This document shows positions 12,124 to 22,794 of a DNA stretch of 64,000 nt, in pieces. The translations under genes were made by a program, and so were the position numbers. The stretch's first letter is position 1, and every line of letters starts with the position of its first letter. Below the pieces are notes generated by a model. It worked only from the letters and a program-made list of their open reading frames with translations, ran no database searches and was not told the DNA's origin. Source of the DNA: Codonopsis lanceolata (taxonomy: Eukaryota; Streptophyta; Magnoliopsida; Asterales; Campanulaceae); NCBI GenBank assembly GCA_013146195.2, contig CM028379.1, positions 159,990,437-160,054,436 on the forward strand, written 5' to 3'.

Positions 12124-12933
12124 TTAGAAGTGATGGTCAGGAATATCTGAGTGAGTTGCTGGAGGGTGATTTGATGTTTGAGTTGTTGAGGCTTGGGATG
12201 TACCTGTCTCAACATTTACAAAGTCATCAGCAACATTTGGAGCCATGTGTGGCTCTAATAAATCAAATTCGTCAAATGAAACATGTATGAATTCAACAAT
12301 TTTTAAAGATCTTTTATTGAAAACACTATAAGCATTGGAGTGTAAAGCATAGCCCGGAAAAACACCTTCGTCTGCTTTATTGTCAAATTTGCTTCTGTAG
12401 CCATTACCAGTATAAACTACAAAGCATTTGCAGCTGAAGATTTTGAAAAATCCGATATTTCGGGCTTTACCTCTCCAAAGTTCATATGGTGTTTTACCAT
12501 GAAATTTGTTGATGAGAGATCTGTTCTGAGTGAAGCAGACTGTGTTGACAGCTTCTGCCCAGAAATGCTTAGGCAACTTTGCTTCAGCGAGCATAGTCTT
12601 AGTAGCTTCGATAAGTGTTCTGTTTTTCGTTTTTGCTACACTGTTTTGTTGTGGTGTTCTAACAGCAGAGAAGTTGTGACCGATGTCGTGATCATCACAA
12701 TATTTTGCTTCTATATTATTGGTGAATTCAGTTTCATTGTCTGATCGAACATCACTGATTTCATCGAGCTTCTGTGTCTGTAGTCTTCTAAACAAGGCTG
12801 CAAGGATGTCATATGTGTGATCTTTAAAAGACATCATCTTCTTCCAAGCATATCTTGTATAATCATCTACTATGACTAGAGTGTATATGTGACCACCATA
12901 GCTGATAGTAGTCACAAGCCCGAAGAGATCCAT
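12124..12933 (-). pseudogene. Copia integrase core, catalytic Glu lost
   Basis: The 269-residue frame holds the rve core with VDDYTRYAW and VRSDNETEF, carrying the first two catalytic Asp residues. At the third site the usual TPQQNG-V-ERKNR motif reads TPQQNSVAKTKNR, so Glu is replaced by Lys. The C-terminal part keeps the copia pattern (KTPYELWRGKARNIGFFKIF, VSFDEFD). The Gly-to-Ser and Glu-to-Lys changes fit G-to-A transitions of methylated, silenced DNA. The enzyme should be inactive. Confidence 0.8.
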
Positions 12934-12966
12934 GTGAGGAAGTTGCAGAGGTCTTGTTGTTGCGAG

Positions 12967-13296
12967 TCATGTTTTGCTCTTGAAAGAAGCTTTTGAAAGC
13001 TTTCCCAACTTACAAGCTTTGCATACATTATCATGATCAGTAGAAAGTTTTGGCATTCCTTTCACCAATCCTTCTTTAGAGAGCTTTGATAAGTATTTGA
13101 AGTTGAGATGGCTGAGACGTTTGTGCCACAGCCAGGTTTTGTCCTGAGCAGAGTTTGCCACAAGACATAGATTAGCAGCCTTTCCATATGCATTCAAATC
13201 TATTACATAGACACTCCCTTGTCTATGTCTGGTTACCAAAATTGAGCATGATACTGGATCCTTGATGTCGCATCTGTTTGAGGAAAATTGGCACAA
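12967..13296 (-). pseudogene. Copia GAG-pre-integrase zinc domain
   Basis: The frame contains LWHKRLSHLNFKYLSKLSKE and VCKACKLGKL, the H-H-C-C zinc-binding module that precedes copia integrase. It is separated from the integrase core by a frame break near 12950. The upstream part has the usual variable region ending in VYVIDL. Confidence 0.75.
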
Positions 13297-13353
13297 GAGA
13301 CCTTTGTCGCAGAATTGAGAAATGCCCTAGCAGGTTGTGCTTCACTCCTTCTA

Positions 13354-13560
13354 CTAGAGATACTTGTCCAATAGAGAGATTTCCTCGAATGATGGATCCG
13401 TAGCCAATTGTGCTTCCTTTTGCATTATCACCAAAGATAACTGGGGGGGACCTTCTGTTTTAGTAATATTTGATAGAAGACTTGAGTTCCCGGTCATGTG
13501 TCTAGAGTAGCTACTGCCCAGGTACCATAAGTCTTTCTTTTCTGAAGGAGCGACAGCCAT
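13354..13560 (-). pseudogene. Copia aspartic protease remnant
   Basis: The frame contains WYLGSSYSRHMTGNSSLL at the place of the copia protease motif W-LDSG-S-HMTG. The catalytic D-S-G triad reads G-S-S, so the protease is inactive. A frame break separates it from the zinc domain downstream. Confidence 0.7.
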
Positions 13561-13602
13561 GAAGCAGATCTGTAATTAAGAAATAAAGAATCATGGTCAC
13601 CC

Positions 13603-14173
13603 TTATTTTTCTTTTGGGACCAAAAGGTTAGCACTTTTCGGAACCCATACTTGCCTGACTTTTGGGATAGAGGACCCAGTAGGCTTTATGATGGATTTCA
13701 GCATATATTCATGAGCCAAATAGCCTAAACATTTGCAAAAAAGTACATCGATGGAAATTATAAAGGTCTGTTTGAGTGTGCTGGGTGTTGACAAACTTTT
13801 GACCTTTATTTCTTTTAGCAGCAGCCTTTGATTTAGTAGATTTGTTGGCATCAGACTTAGAGGCTTCCGTATGAGGCTTCTTGAGTCTGTACTCAGCAGT
13901 CCTCGCTTTAGCAGCAGGTTTACTGGCAGTAGACTTAGACACCTCATATAATTTACCTTTAAGCTTGGTGTCAACAATCTTTAAAGAAGCAGCGCCATCA
14001 GAAGTGCTTTTGATAAATCTGATACATTTGAGAAGACTCTTTGTATGCCTAGAAGCAGCGACTTTTGCTTTAGCATAGGTGCTGGTGGAAGGCCTTTGTG
14101 AGTTTCCACAATTTTTAGCAGATTTTTCGCTAGCAGGTGATATTTTTGCATTTTTGGTCTTAGCAATCTGCAT
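13603..14173 (-). pseudogene. Basic, Lys/Ala/Ser-rich gag C-terminal region
   Basis: The frame 14173-13709 encodes a repetitive basic stretch with KAKVAASRHTKSL, KPAAKARTAEYRLKKPHTEA and SKSDANKSTKSKAAAKRN. A second frame (13977-13603) contains CKCLGYLAHE, probably a broken zinc knuckle, and ends VWVPKSANLLVPKEK just ahead of the protease. Such basic linkers occur between gag and protease in Sire-like copia elements. Composition and position are the only evidence. Confidence 0.5.
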
Positions 14174-14380
14174 CTTAGGGTATTTATAATAAATAGCATT
14201 GTAACCTATGTCAAACTGCTGATGAAATACATGATCATTCTCAGTTTAGGCAAATCTTATGGTTTTTGCTAAGAGGTTGTGCCGGAAATGTTCTTAGAGA
14301 AACCAAGCCCAGTTTTGTCTACAGTGGACTTATGTTCTCCAAGAATTTGATCAAAAACCACTTTTGAGTTATTCCATTAG

Positions 14381-14675
14381 TCAACGGTTTTTTGCAACTC
14401 CTCCTTTTTCAGTGGATAACTCCTTGGCATGACCAATGATGCAAGCAACCTTTTCATTGAGAAACTTGTTCTCTTCTTTTAACTTGATACTTTCTTGCTG
14501 AACTCCATTAAGAGTTTTTAGCTCGGTTTCCAGCGAGGATTTCTCAGTTCTTAGCTTCTCATCGCTTTTAGCTAGCTTTACATAGGCCTTTCTAAATTCA
14601 TTGAATTCCTCTAGCATATTCTGAGCATCCTTCAGGATTTCTTCTTTAGAGGGCTCATCAGTTGGTTGGTCTATA
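14381..14675 (-). pseudogene. Gag coiled-coil segment
   Basis: The frame reads a strongly heptad-patterned helix (EEILKDAQNMLEEFNEFRKA, then KLAKSDEKLRTEKSSLETEL and KLKEENKFLNEKVA). This is typical of the gag C-terminal coil of Sire-like copia elements. The upstream half of gag lies at 16514-17751. The reading frame passes across the nested insertion when one CTATA copy and the insertion are removed, confirming that gag was split. Confidence 0.65.
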
Positions 14676-16508
14676 TGTAGACACCCCAATTTCATACCCC
14701 TGGTAAGTGACTCTGACATGTGATATCAAGAATTGTTCAAACTTAACAACTGTCAAGTTACAGGAGTCAAAATGCGAAAGGCAAAGCAGGATGCGCAAAA
14801 CAGTGAATTACGAGGGGTGAAAGTATTAAATTTGGAACTTCAACAGTAGCTTGGCGCGGCCTAAAAGGATGCTGGGCGCCGCGCCAAGGAACCAATGTGT
14901 CGGCGCCAGAGGAGCTACTGTAGCTCTCAGACTTAACGCATTGTGCAATTCGCGAAGGCGGATGTACAAGTGGCTGAAGCCGGTTGAAGAAAATTGAAAA
15001 TGCCCGATGACTCCCTCGTCCCACCTATAAATAAGTGTGCTGGGCTCCTCATTTCATGGTTCAGAAAATCGACATCGAAGCTCTGTTGCTTTTTCTTTGC
15101 GTTCCTTTGACGCCGAGAGAATTTTAGCGAGAGGTGTGAGATAGGTGAGTGTAGCCCACCAAAGCTTCCAAACCCCGTCCAAACTCCGCCAAAACTTAAA
15201 TCCACCGGTTATAAGTGGTCCCTAGCCTAGTAGTTAGGTATCCACCTTACTTCCCCGGCCTAAAAATCCCAAAGTAAGCCGTTACTCTGCCCGAGTAATG
15301 AGCTGAAAAACACAAAAACTAAGTCGTTATTCCGCCCAACCAAAAAAGTCAAAACCTTCCAAAATAAGCTGTCACTCTGCCCGAGTAGACAAGCCAAAAG
15401 TCACCAAAATAAGCCGTCACTCTGCCCAAATCAAAACAACAACCACACAAAAAAAAGACTCTCTCTCTCTGAAGGACATAGCGAGCACACTACCGCTCTA
15501 AAAGGTAATAGCCTTTAAAGACGTTTTATTTATTTACTTACTTTTTTCGTTCATTTATTATTTAAAGTTGTTATTTAAATCCGGCACAATGTAATCAATA
15601 TAAGCCGTTGTGCTGTCCGGATTAGAATAGGAAATATTATGTAAAAGAGCCGTTATAATGGCCAAATATTTTTAAATACATTTGTAATTATTGTAAGGAA
15701 ATGGCTGCAAGTCCGTAAATAATGTAGCCACGGATGTATTTGTTTTAATTTCCTGTCTTTTAATGCTTTATTTATTTGCTAAATAAATATAACAATAAGC
15801 ATACTTTAGCCAAAAACTACTTTTGAGATCGAAAGGGCGAGTTGGGTGCCTAGCACCTTCCCAACTCGTAACTTAGCCTCCGAACCCGTTTCTTTTTCTT
15901 TGGTTTATTTTTCTTTCTTTTGGTTTTGCTTTATTTTTACCTTAAAATAAAGATGACGACTCTAAACTTTTTGGATCCAGTGGGACCTCACAACACTCCT
16001 TCTTTGCACTTTTCCGTTCTCCCCTAAAAAAGGGAGAATGAGAATCGAAGGGTGATGTATTCTCATATCCTGATATCCCCTAAAAAAGGGATAACTTGAT
16101 GCGAGAAACCTAAAGCTCCCATAGTGATCCAAAATGGGCCATACGACTATTTTTAATAAAATCCATAGTGGGGGTGTCGCAATATCATTTTTTGCACTTT
16201 TCTGTTTTCCCCTAAAAAGGGGGAAATGAGAATGAAAAGGTAATGCATTCCCATATCCTGGTATCCCCTAAAAAAGGGATAACTTGATGCGGGAAACCAT
16301 AAGTTCTTATATTGGATTAAAAATCCACTAAAGGCAACCGAGGCGCATTCCAACGCGCTATCATAGACAGCACTCCTCTCGCACTTTTGATTTCGTCTTC
16401 CCCTAAAAAAGGGAGGGTGGAACGAGAGCAGTGGTGTCCCGCATCCGCACGTACGTGCACCCCTAACCAAGGGTGAGCGGGGCGCGGGCGCAGTCCCGGG
16501 AACCCACA
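14676..16508. mobile_element. LTR-like insertion in gag, probably a solo LTR
   Basis: The insertion starts TGTAGACACCCCAATTTC and ends GGGAACCCACA, flanked by CTATA at 14671-14675 and 16509-16513. It is about 1.83 kb. The TG...CA ends with a 5-bp duplication fit an LTR, and the start resembles Ty3/gypsy LTRs. No polymerase or gag frame is present. Inside it, six copies of a CCCCTAA(A/C)AAGGG-type hairpin motif alternate (see findings). Orientation is not established. Confidence 0.6.
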
Positions 16509-16513
16509 CTATA

Positions 16514-17751
16514 CTAGCTTGAAAAGGAGTATATTTAACTTCACTTTCTGAATCATAGGTGGGAGGTGACTCTAGAGCAACAAGACAGATATGTTCCTGC
16601 TAAGGTGAGTCATCACTCTCATCCTCATCAGAATTCGTTTCAAACCAAGCGGACACTTGGTTTTCTTCTAAGTCCTCAGCCAGCAGACCCCTATGTTTTG
16701 AAAAAGATTTAGAGGGTCGCCTTTTATAAGCTTCATATTTGGACTTAGGACATTTAGAAGCAAAGTGACCAGGCTTCCTGCAATTGAAGCAAACTAGCTC
16801 ATTATATTGTGAGCTTTCAGCATTCTTTCTGAAAGTCTGCTGGTTTGCATCCTTTTTCTTATTAAACTTTGAGAACTTTTGAAATTCTTAACAAACATAG
16901 TAAATTGTTCGTCAGAAAGAATTTCATTGTCATTTGAAGAAGAGGAAGTGAATGATTTATTTTCCTGGGCAGGAGGTTCCTGAGATATGGCAGAAAAAGA
17001 AGGAAGTTTTGAAATTTTTGTCCTGTTCTTGAGATTGAAGAAGTTCTTGCTCATAGACAGCTAAACTCACGTACACACTCTGAAGTATGGAGTTTAAGTC
17101 TTTGGACTCTTTAATGGTTATGTTCTTAATATGACACAGATTTCCTAAAGTAGCTAAAAATCTCATATTTACTTCTTTAACGCTATATTCTTTGCCTAAG
17201 GAATAACAACTATTTACTACTTCACAGAATCTGTCGTAGGCTTGACGCAGTATCTTCTTTGGATCTTTTCTGAATGAGTCAAATTGTTGAATATAGTTGT
17301 ACTTTCTGCTGTCTCTTGTGGGCAAGTCTCCTTCCAGATATTCCACAAGTGCTTCCCATATTTCTTTAGCTGTTTTGCACCTGATTATCTGCTGATATGT
17401 GCTTGTGTCGACAAAGCTGGATATTATGTGTATAGCTTTGCCGTCGAGTTCAACGAGCTTTCTTTCTTCTTCAGTCCAATCATTTATGGACTTAGGCACC
17501 TCAGGTGGTCCACCTGCTACATCGGCAAGAAGATTTGGCTTCATTGGTATGCGAGGACCTGTTTGAACCCAATGCCATAAGCGATTGTCAATAGAATTCA
17601 TATATCTCATAACTTTGTCCTTCCATACTTCGAAGTGGCCTTCATCCAATATTGAGACGTGGCTTGTATTCGAGGTAGGCAGCATATAGTGAGTCACAGG
17701 ATCTATTCTCAAGAGGTTAGTCTCAGAAAAACAAGTTTTCAAATAATCCAA
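16514..17751 (-). pseudogene. Copia gag, N-terminal part with zinc knuckle
   Basis: The 264-residue frame starts at 17751 (MDYLKTCFSETNLL), 14 bases downstream of the LTR. It contains the UBN2-type gag core (HFEVWKDKVMRYMNSIDNRL, KAIHIISSFVDTSTYQQI, AKEIWEALVEYLEG). Frame breaks occur near 17000 and 16850. A zinc knuckle C-X2-C-X4-H-X4-C (CFNCRKPGHFASKC) lies at about 16750-16795. The gene is split at 16513 by the LTR-like insertion and continues at 14675. Confidence 0.8.
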
Positions 17752-17765
17752 ACTCTGATACCAAT
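17752..17765 (-). other. Primer binding site (tRNA-Met type)
   Basis: On the minus strand TTGGTATCAGAGTTTGG lies just inside the 5' LTR. It matches the 3' end complement of initiator tRNA-Met (TGGTATCAGAG), the usual copia primer. Confidence 0.8.
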
Positions 17766-20215
17766 TATTGGTCCTGAGAGGCTCAATCTAGGCTAGAAGG
17801 GAGGGGTTGAATAGCCTATTTTTGTGTTTAAAATTCCTTTTAAAAAACTTTGCAATGTGTTCTTCTTTTTTTTGGAAAACATATAAGAGAGATTAGAGCA
17901 GTTATAAGATGAGTAGAGACAATTCGCGAAGTACACAGAATTTAGAAGTGGTCTGTACAATGAATAGTACTACATCCACTACCAAAGTGGTTAGCTTTGG
18001 ATTTGAAAGGTGCACTTGTTTATCCACTAGGTGAGAGAGTTAGATCTCTAATGGATCGTGTACAAAATTTGTTTTCAACTAAGTGTATAAGAGAAACAAT
18101 TAATAAATAATTGTTTTCCAAAGTGCTAAAGTAAAAAACAGTTAATAACAAACTAGAAGAAGCTGAAAGCAAGTGAGGATTATCAGATCTGCAGCTTCAG
18201 GAAGTTTGATGAAGTGTTAGTGTTGTTTCTCATTTATATTTTGATTTACATCTGTTCATACATTACATTAGTTTTATACATTAGTGGCTAATTGGGCTGC
18301 GTATCAATTAGCGTGGCAACTGTGTATAGAACTTTGCCATTGAATAGTTTATTTATAGGCTTCACAGGTTCAGCGGAAGACTTCAGCAATGCTTCACCGG
18401 AAGACCTTCTTCAGTATCCAGCGGCAGACCTTGTCTGCACGTGTTCAAGCATGACGTGTCCAGTCACCAAGACTTAGTGGATTAACTCAAATTTATCCTT
18501 TATTGGTTTGAATTTGAATTCAAACATCCCCTAACTTCTCAAACACGCCTGAACAGCTTTCCGAAAAGCCGAAGACTTTCGCCTACTGAACAATGACAGA
18601 GCAGGTGAACAGACTGACACTTGCAGTCTGTACCAACTATTACAGGTCTGATATTCTGATTGTTCATCTACCAACTCCCGCAACAACTCTGCACCACTCC
18701 ATGCTCAGTATGAGTGAGGACGAAATCTACAAGACAACTCCATGCATTTAATGCATTCAACCTAATAGAGCTGTTACACCTCGTCCTCTCCAACGGATCT
18801 CAAGAATGCTCCAGCTATAAATACTATCATTAGAGAGTAAAGAAAGACACTGTCCAAAAATGCTCTGAAATTCTCCAACAACTCAAAGTCTCTATACTCA
18901 GTGCATTCAAGAGATCATAAACTGATCAAGAAGTCCTCGACAACAATCAAGAAGATCTGCTTCACCATTTAATCTTAAGCTTCTTGTTGTTGTTCTCCTT
19001 AAAACTATTCTTCTGCACGAATTAAATATCTTGTTTATCCATATATTCAATTCACAAACCCCCAAACACAAGTCAATATTTTTGTACACGATCCATTGGA
19101 TTTATTTCTTGTAATAGAACTAGTGGAAAACATAGTGCACATTTTAAATCCAAGGCTGACTGCCTTGGTGGTGGACGTAGCACTCTTTATAGTGTGAACC
19201 ATCTCAAATACTTGTGTTCTTCCTTTACTGTTGATTACTGCTTTGAACTGTTTCTTATTTCCTTTACTTATATCTTCAACAGTAGACTTACGTTTTCAGT
19301 CAAGTCTACCGGTAGTCCTTAATTGGTAGACTTGAACTGTCTTCCTTACAAGACTTCCGTTACTTCAATCTCCTTAATAGATTGCAAGTGCTTGATTTAG
19401 GAACTTAAACGAAAAGTTTTTAAGTGTATAATAAACTATTCACCCCCCCCCCTTCTAGCTTATTATTGTGCCCTGGGGGACTAATAGTTAGCTCTTGTCC
19501 TTTTTGTCTCTTGAATTTTGAATATGAAGTTTGAATGTTTTTGAATGCTTAAGAGATTGGATTTTTTTCCTTCGGATCTTCAAAACTCGAATATATATTA
19601 GGGGAGATCTTCAGGACCGTTGGACTGAGAGTTTGGAGATTGAGTCCAACGTTAAAATGCATTAAATGCAAATCGACGCTTTATGGGTTGTGCACAACAA
19701 CCGTCATCAGAGATGCAGTGGTTGCAGAGACAGAGATTTCCAAACAGAGTAAGTTTGCAGCTTGCAGGCGTGACAGCTCAAAAATCTTCTTAGCTAAAAA
19801 AGGTAATGTCTTCAGTTTTCATAATTCATTATGCAGGATAGACCTCTTCCTGTCTCGTCAATCTAAAGCCAGATGGTTGACTTCTTTTGAGAGGGATAAC
19901 TGATGAAATTAATTTGAATATTAATGACTAGATAATTTAATATCTTAATCAAATAATATGTGACCTAATTCCTCGCAATTAGCTGAGCTTCTCTTTTGAA
20001 CTTGAGCAGTCCTTAAAGTCTGCTGGTGAACCTTGCTTTCAAGTCTGTTGTTGAAGCCTGCTGATCTGCGCCTTGAAGAGACTAACATTAAACTATTATA
20101 TTACACCATTGATTCTAAGATAGTTGCCACACTAACCGGTACGCAGACCCATTAGCCACTGTGTAATAGAATCAGAAGATGACTCAACCAAATCTAGAAC
20201 CTGTGCAGGTCAACA
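17766..20215 (-). repeat. 5' LTR of the Sire-like element, interrupted
   Basis: The LTR is split into 17766-18220 and 19492-20215 by a solo LTR with its GTTAG duplication. The + strand starts TATTGGTCCTGAG where the other LTR has TGTTGG (one G-to-A change) and ends GGTCAACA. The two LTRs differ by scattered substitutions. Confidence 0.88.
18221..19486 (-). mobile_element. Solo LTR nested in the 5' LTR
   Basis: The 1266-bp insertion is absent from the other LTR and flanked by GTTAG (18216-18220 and 19487-19491). On the minus strand it starts TATTAGTCCCCCAGGGCAC (expected TGTTAG) and ends GAAACAACA. The subterminal stretch near 19440-19460 has the C-run and CTAG motif also seen at the end of the host LTR (TAGAAGGGGGGG, then TTGAATAG), so the two belong to related families. 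No internal region is present, as expected after LTR-LTR recombination. Confidence 0.82.
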
Positions 20216-21083
20216 GCCGACTAGTCACTAGGTGCCCTCCCCACGTCGCTATTTATACCAAATCAGACAAAAAATTCGCCGAAGTAGAAAATCGCCGGCT
20301 AGTCGCCCTAGTTTCCGGCTAATCGTTGTAGGCACCGAGTTATTGAGTATTGAGTAAATTGTGACGGATCCGATTGCGAAGCAGTGGTCAAGGATACAGT
20401 GGAGATCGCAATGGAGAGTGAGAGATTTGCAGATAGTTAGCTAAAGATAGAGCCAATTCTGACAGACGAGGGCGGTAGGGCTGCGAACATGGCGATTATG
20501 ATGGAAAAAATAGTAAGTTGTTGTTGTTGTATCCTTTATTGATTATCAATGATGGAGGAGGTAGATAGAGGGAGCCAGAAGATGGATGAGGTAGAGAGAG
20601 AGAGCCAGAATGGAGATGGTTTGCCGTAAAAATAATGGAGATTGTCGAGAGAAAGAGAAAGAGAGAGAGAGAGGGGGGAGAAGGGGACATGAAGTCGAAT
20701 TATTGAAGAGTGTTTACTTGAAATGGGGGTAGACCGCAGACCCACGTGCTATACTGAATTGATGGCATTGCATTTGTCTTTTCAAAGTTCAAATAATGGG
20801 GAAATGTCTCTTGTTTTTTTTTTTTTAACAAAAGTAACATTTGTCTTTTCAAAAAAAGGAAAATGTATTCACCGTTGACATTGCCTAAGTATCAATTTAT
20901 TAGTTTTAAATTATTTTGTGATATTTTTTATTAGTATAGGTTTAGCATATTATTATATTAAGAAAAAATATCTAAATAAGATTAATTATGCTTTAATTTC
21001 TAGTCCCCACCTAAGTCCCGATTAGTCCCTGCATGTCCAACGCCTAGTGACCACCTAGCGATTTTTAGAACATTGGCTCTACC

Positions 21084-21660
21084 TGCCTAAATTTGAAACA
21101 CTGTTTCTCTTTCATGTAACAACTTACAATATTTTTTATTACTTTATCGTTCTTCTTTGTCAGCTCCTTTATATTTCCATGGTTATGGATTCTGTCAATT
21201 ATGTTCCAAAATGGTGTCTTCTTCAGTACTGTTAGATGTTCTTCAGTGAAATGTATTATCTCAATTTGTTCTATCAACATTTTAAAACTGCATCGATATA
21301 TAATTTTTTTGTATGTCTTTTCAGCTGCATAACAAGTAAATAGGTATTGACAACTTACAACTGAAGCATGGTTTGCATATACAATTTAAAATCAATAAAT
21401 TCTTTCTTATGCATTATAAAGCATCTACTTTTAGTCAAAAAAAAAAACGTATAGATTATTTAAAAGCTTTTGCATGTAATTTTTTTCAACATTTGATAAA
21501 AACTATTCAAGTTGAATCAGATATAGTTAACAAAACAAAATGCACCGTACAAAATGTATTTGAAAATGAAAAACGTACTTGAAGCATCATCTTCTTTATT
21601 TTCAACTCCTTGTTTTGATTTAGTACTTGATGTGCATATTTTGGATCTGCCTCAATGACA
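21084..21660 (-). pseudogene. 5' part of the same mobile-domain-like remnant
   Basis: The minus strand carries an exon ending at 21579 (reading EADPKYAHQVLNQNKEL, followed by GTACGT). After an intron, a second exon starts at 21287 after TGCAG. That exon encodes IHFTEEHLTVLKKTPFW and continues to KFRQVE at the hAT insertion point. Removing the insertion puts this frame directly onto KITPTDAEKIFGI at 7278, so the hAT element landed inside an exon. The order of motifs (KTPF box, then ITP-D-AEKIFGI) fits plant mobile-domain/Ulp1-linked proteins. An intact transcript is unlikely. Whether this was a host gene or a transposon-captured gene cannot be told here. Confidence 0.45.
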
Positions 21661-22489
21661 TGTGGACCTTATCTAATGGCCTATTATATTTTACATAATG
21701 TCAGAAGGTTGGGCTGGGTAGATAGTCCACAAGCTAAACACATTTCATCCAGGTATAAATAACCTCTACTAGTCCATAGTGGGGGCTCTCTCTCTCTTTT
21801 TCTCAGTGTATTGATAAACACGCCGGAGAGTTTTTGGCGGGGGCCCTCCCCGCCAACTCACGGTGTTTCTTTTACAAATAATATAGTCAGATATCCACCA
21901 CCGACGACAACATGGCCATCGGACGGCAACTCCGACGACCCACTCGCGGCCGCTACCTTTGACACCCCTGGTATGATGTTTTTTTGGATACATCAGTTGG
22001 TTCCGTTGCCAGGAAAGATTTGATTAACTCAATCAATTTCGATGGAGGTCCATTCAAAGGGTGCTGGAACACCTCAAAGATGGCAAACGTATAGGCTGCC
22101 CAAGTTGACTAGCCAAAGAAACAACTGCGAAAGAGAAAAAGAAAACAACCAATGGATACGCGTTGACTAGACAAAGTCAATGAAGCAAAAATCGCCGCCA
22201 ACGGAGCCCTGGTGCGCTCACACACACCGCTCAAACCTGCTGGAGGCGTTAGCCTATTGACACGCTCCGGTAGTACTCTGATCATAAAATCTGAGGCGCA
22301 CCCGGCCTCCAAGTGAAAATCAGACAGCACCCCTAGGTGCGCATGGTCCAGACAAGTACATCGCCGCCGAAATCACTTCCAACGGACGCTGGACGTGCAG
22401 CCACGAGCTACCAGAAGTTGCCGACTTCATTACCATTTTTTTAAGCGCACGAGCTACTAGAAGTTGCCCATGGAAATAGATCGTGTAGC
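21661..22489 (+). other. Possible retroelement leader, unassigned
   Basis: A CT-rich stretch (21785-21800) and a palindromic GGCGGGGGCCCTCCCCGCC (about 21837) are followed by TGGTTCCGTTGCCAGGAAAG (about 21998), which resembles the LTR-end/PBS region of some plant gypsy elements. No gag or pol frame follows and no partner LTR is seen. This is a tentative reading. Confidence 0.25.
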
Positions 22490-22762
22490 TGTAATATCCC
22501 TAATTTTGATAATATTGTTTGTTTAATTGGAATAAATATATTTGGGCTTATATTAATTTAGTTATCTTGGGCCGGTATTTGTGTTTTGGCCAAATTTGAT
22601 TGAAATCGATATTTGGGCTTACTTTGATTTGAGAGAGAGTCCACTTAGGTTTTGGTACACAATTGGGTGGTTTATTTTGTGATTGGGATTGAGTCCAATT
22701 GGTGGTCCATTTGATTAGTGTAACAATAATCATAACAATAATAATAATAAAAGTAATAAGTG

Positions 22763-22794
<32 letters not shown>

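Larger units (their letters stand above)
7329..20215 (-). mobile_element. Copia LTR retrotransposon, Sire/Tork-like, with extra ORF
   Basis: Direct LTRs at 7329-8506 and 17766-20215 enclose minus-strand gag, protease, integrase and a truncated RT. The ends follow TGTTG...CAACA. A 5-bp duplication GCCGA lies at 7324-7328 and 20216-20220. A PBS matching initiator tRNA-Met lies next to the right LTR, and a polypurine tract next to the left one. The order gag-PR-IN-RT is that of Ty1/copia, and the long LTRs, coiled-coil gag and extra 3' ORF recall Sireviruses. It is defective: gag and pol are frameshifted, the integrase glutamate is lost, RT is cut short and RNase H is missing. Two other elements have inserted into it. 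Confidence 0.88.
7287..21075. mobile_element. Nonautonomous hAT-like element, now filled by a copia element
   Basis: The ends are CATTGTTCTAAAA (7287) and, inverted, CAATGTTCTAAAA (ending 21075). They are flanked by an identical 8-bp duplication GCTCTACC at 7279-7286 and 21076-21083, the size expected for the hAT superfamily. Subterminal CTAGGCG-type motifs occur at both ends. Without the nested insertion the element would be about 0.9 kb. It has no transposase ORF and is probably a MITE-like derivative. The right part (20221-21075) holds a GA-rich microsatellite around 20640-20680. Confidence 0.8.

Noticed and set aside
21837..21860. GC-rich palindrome as a terminator or replication origin
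   Set aside because: It is a single short palindrome near a possible retroelement LTR end, with no supporting context.
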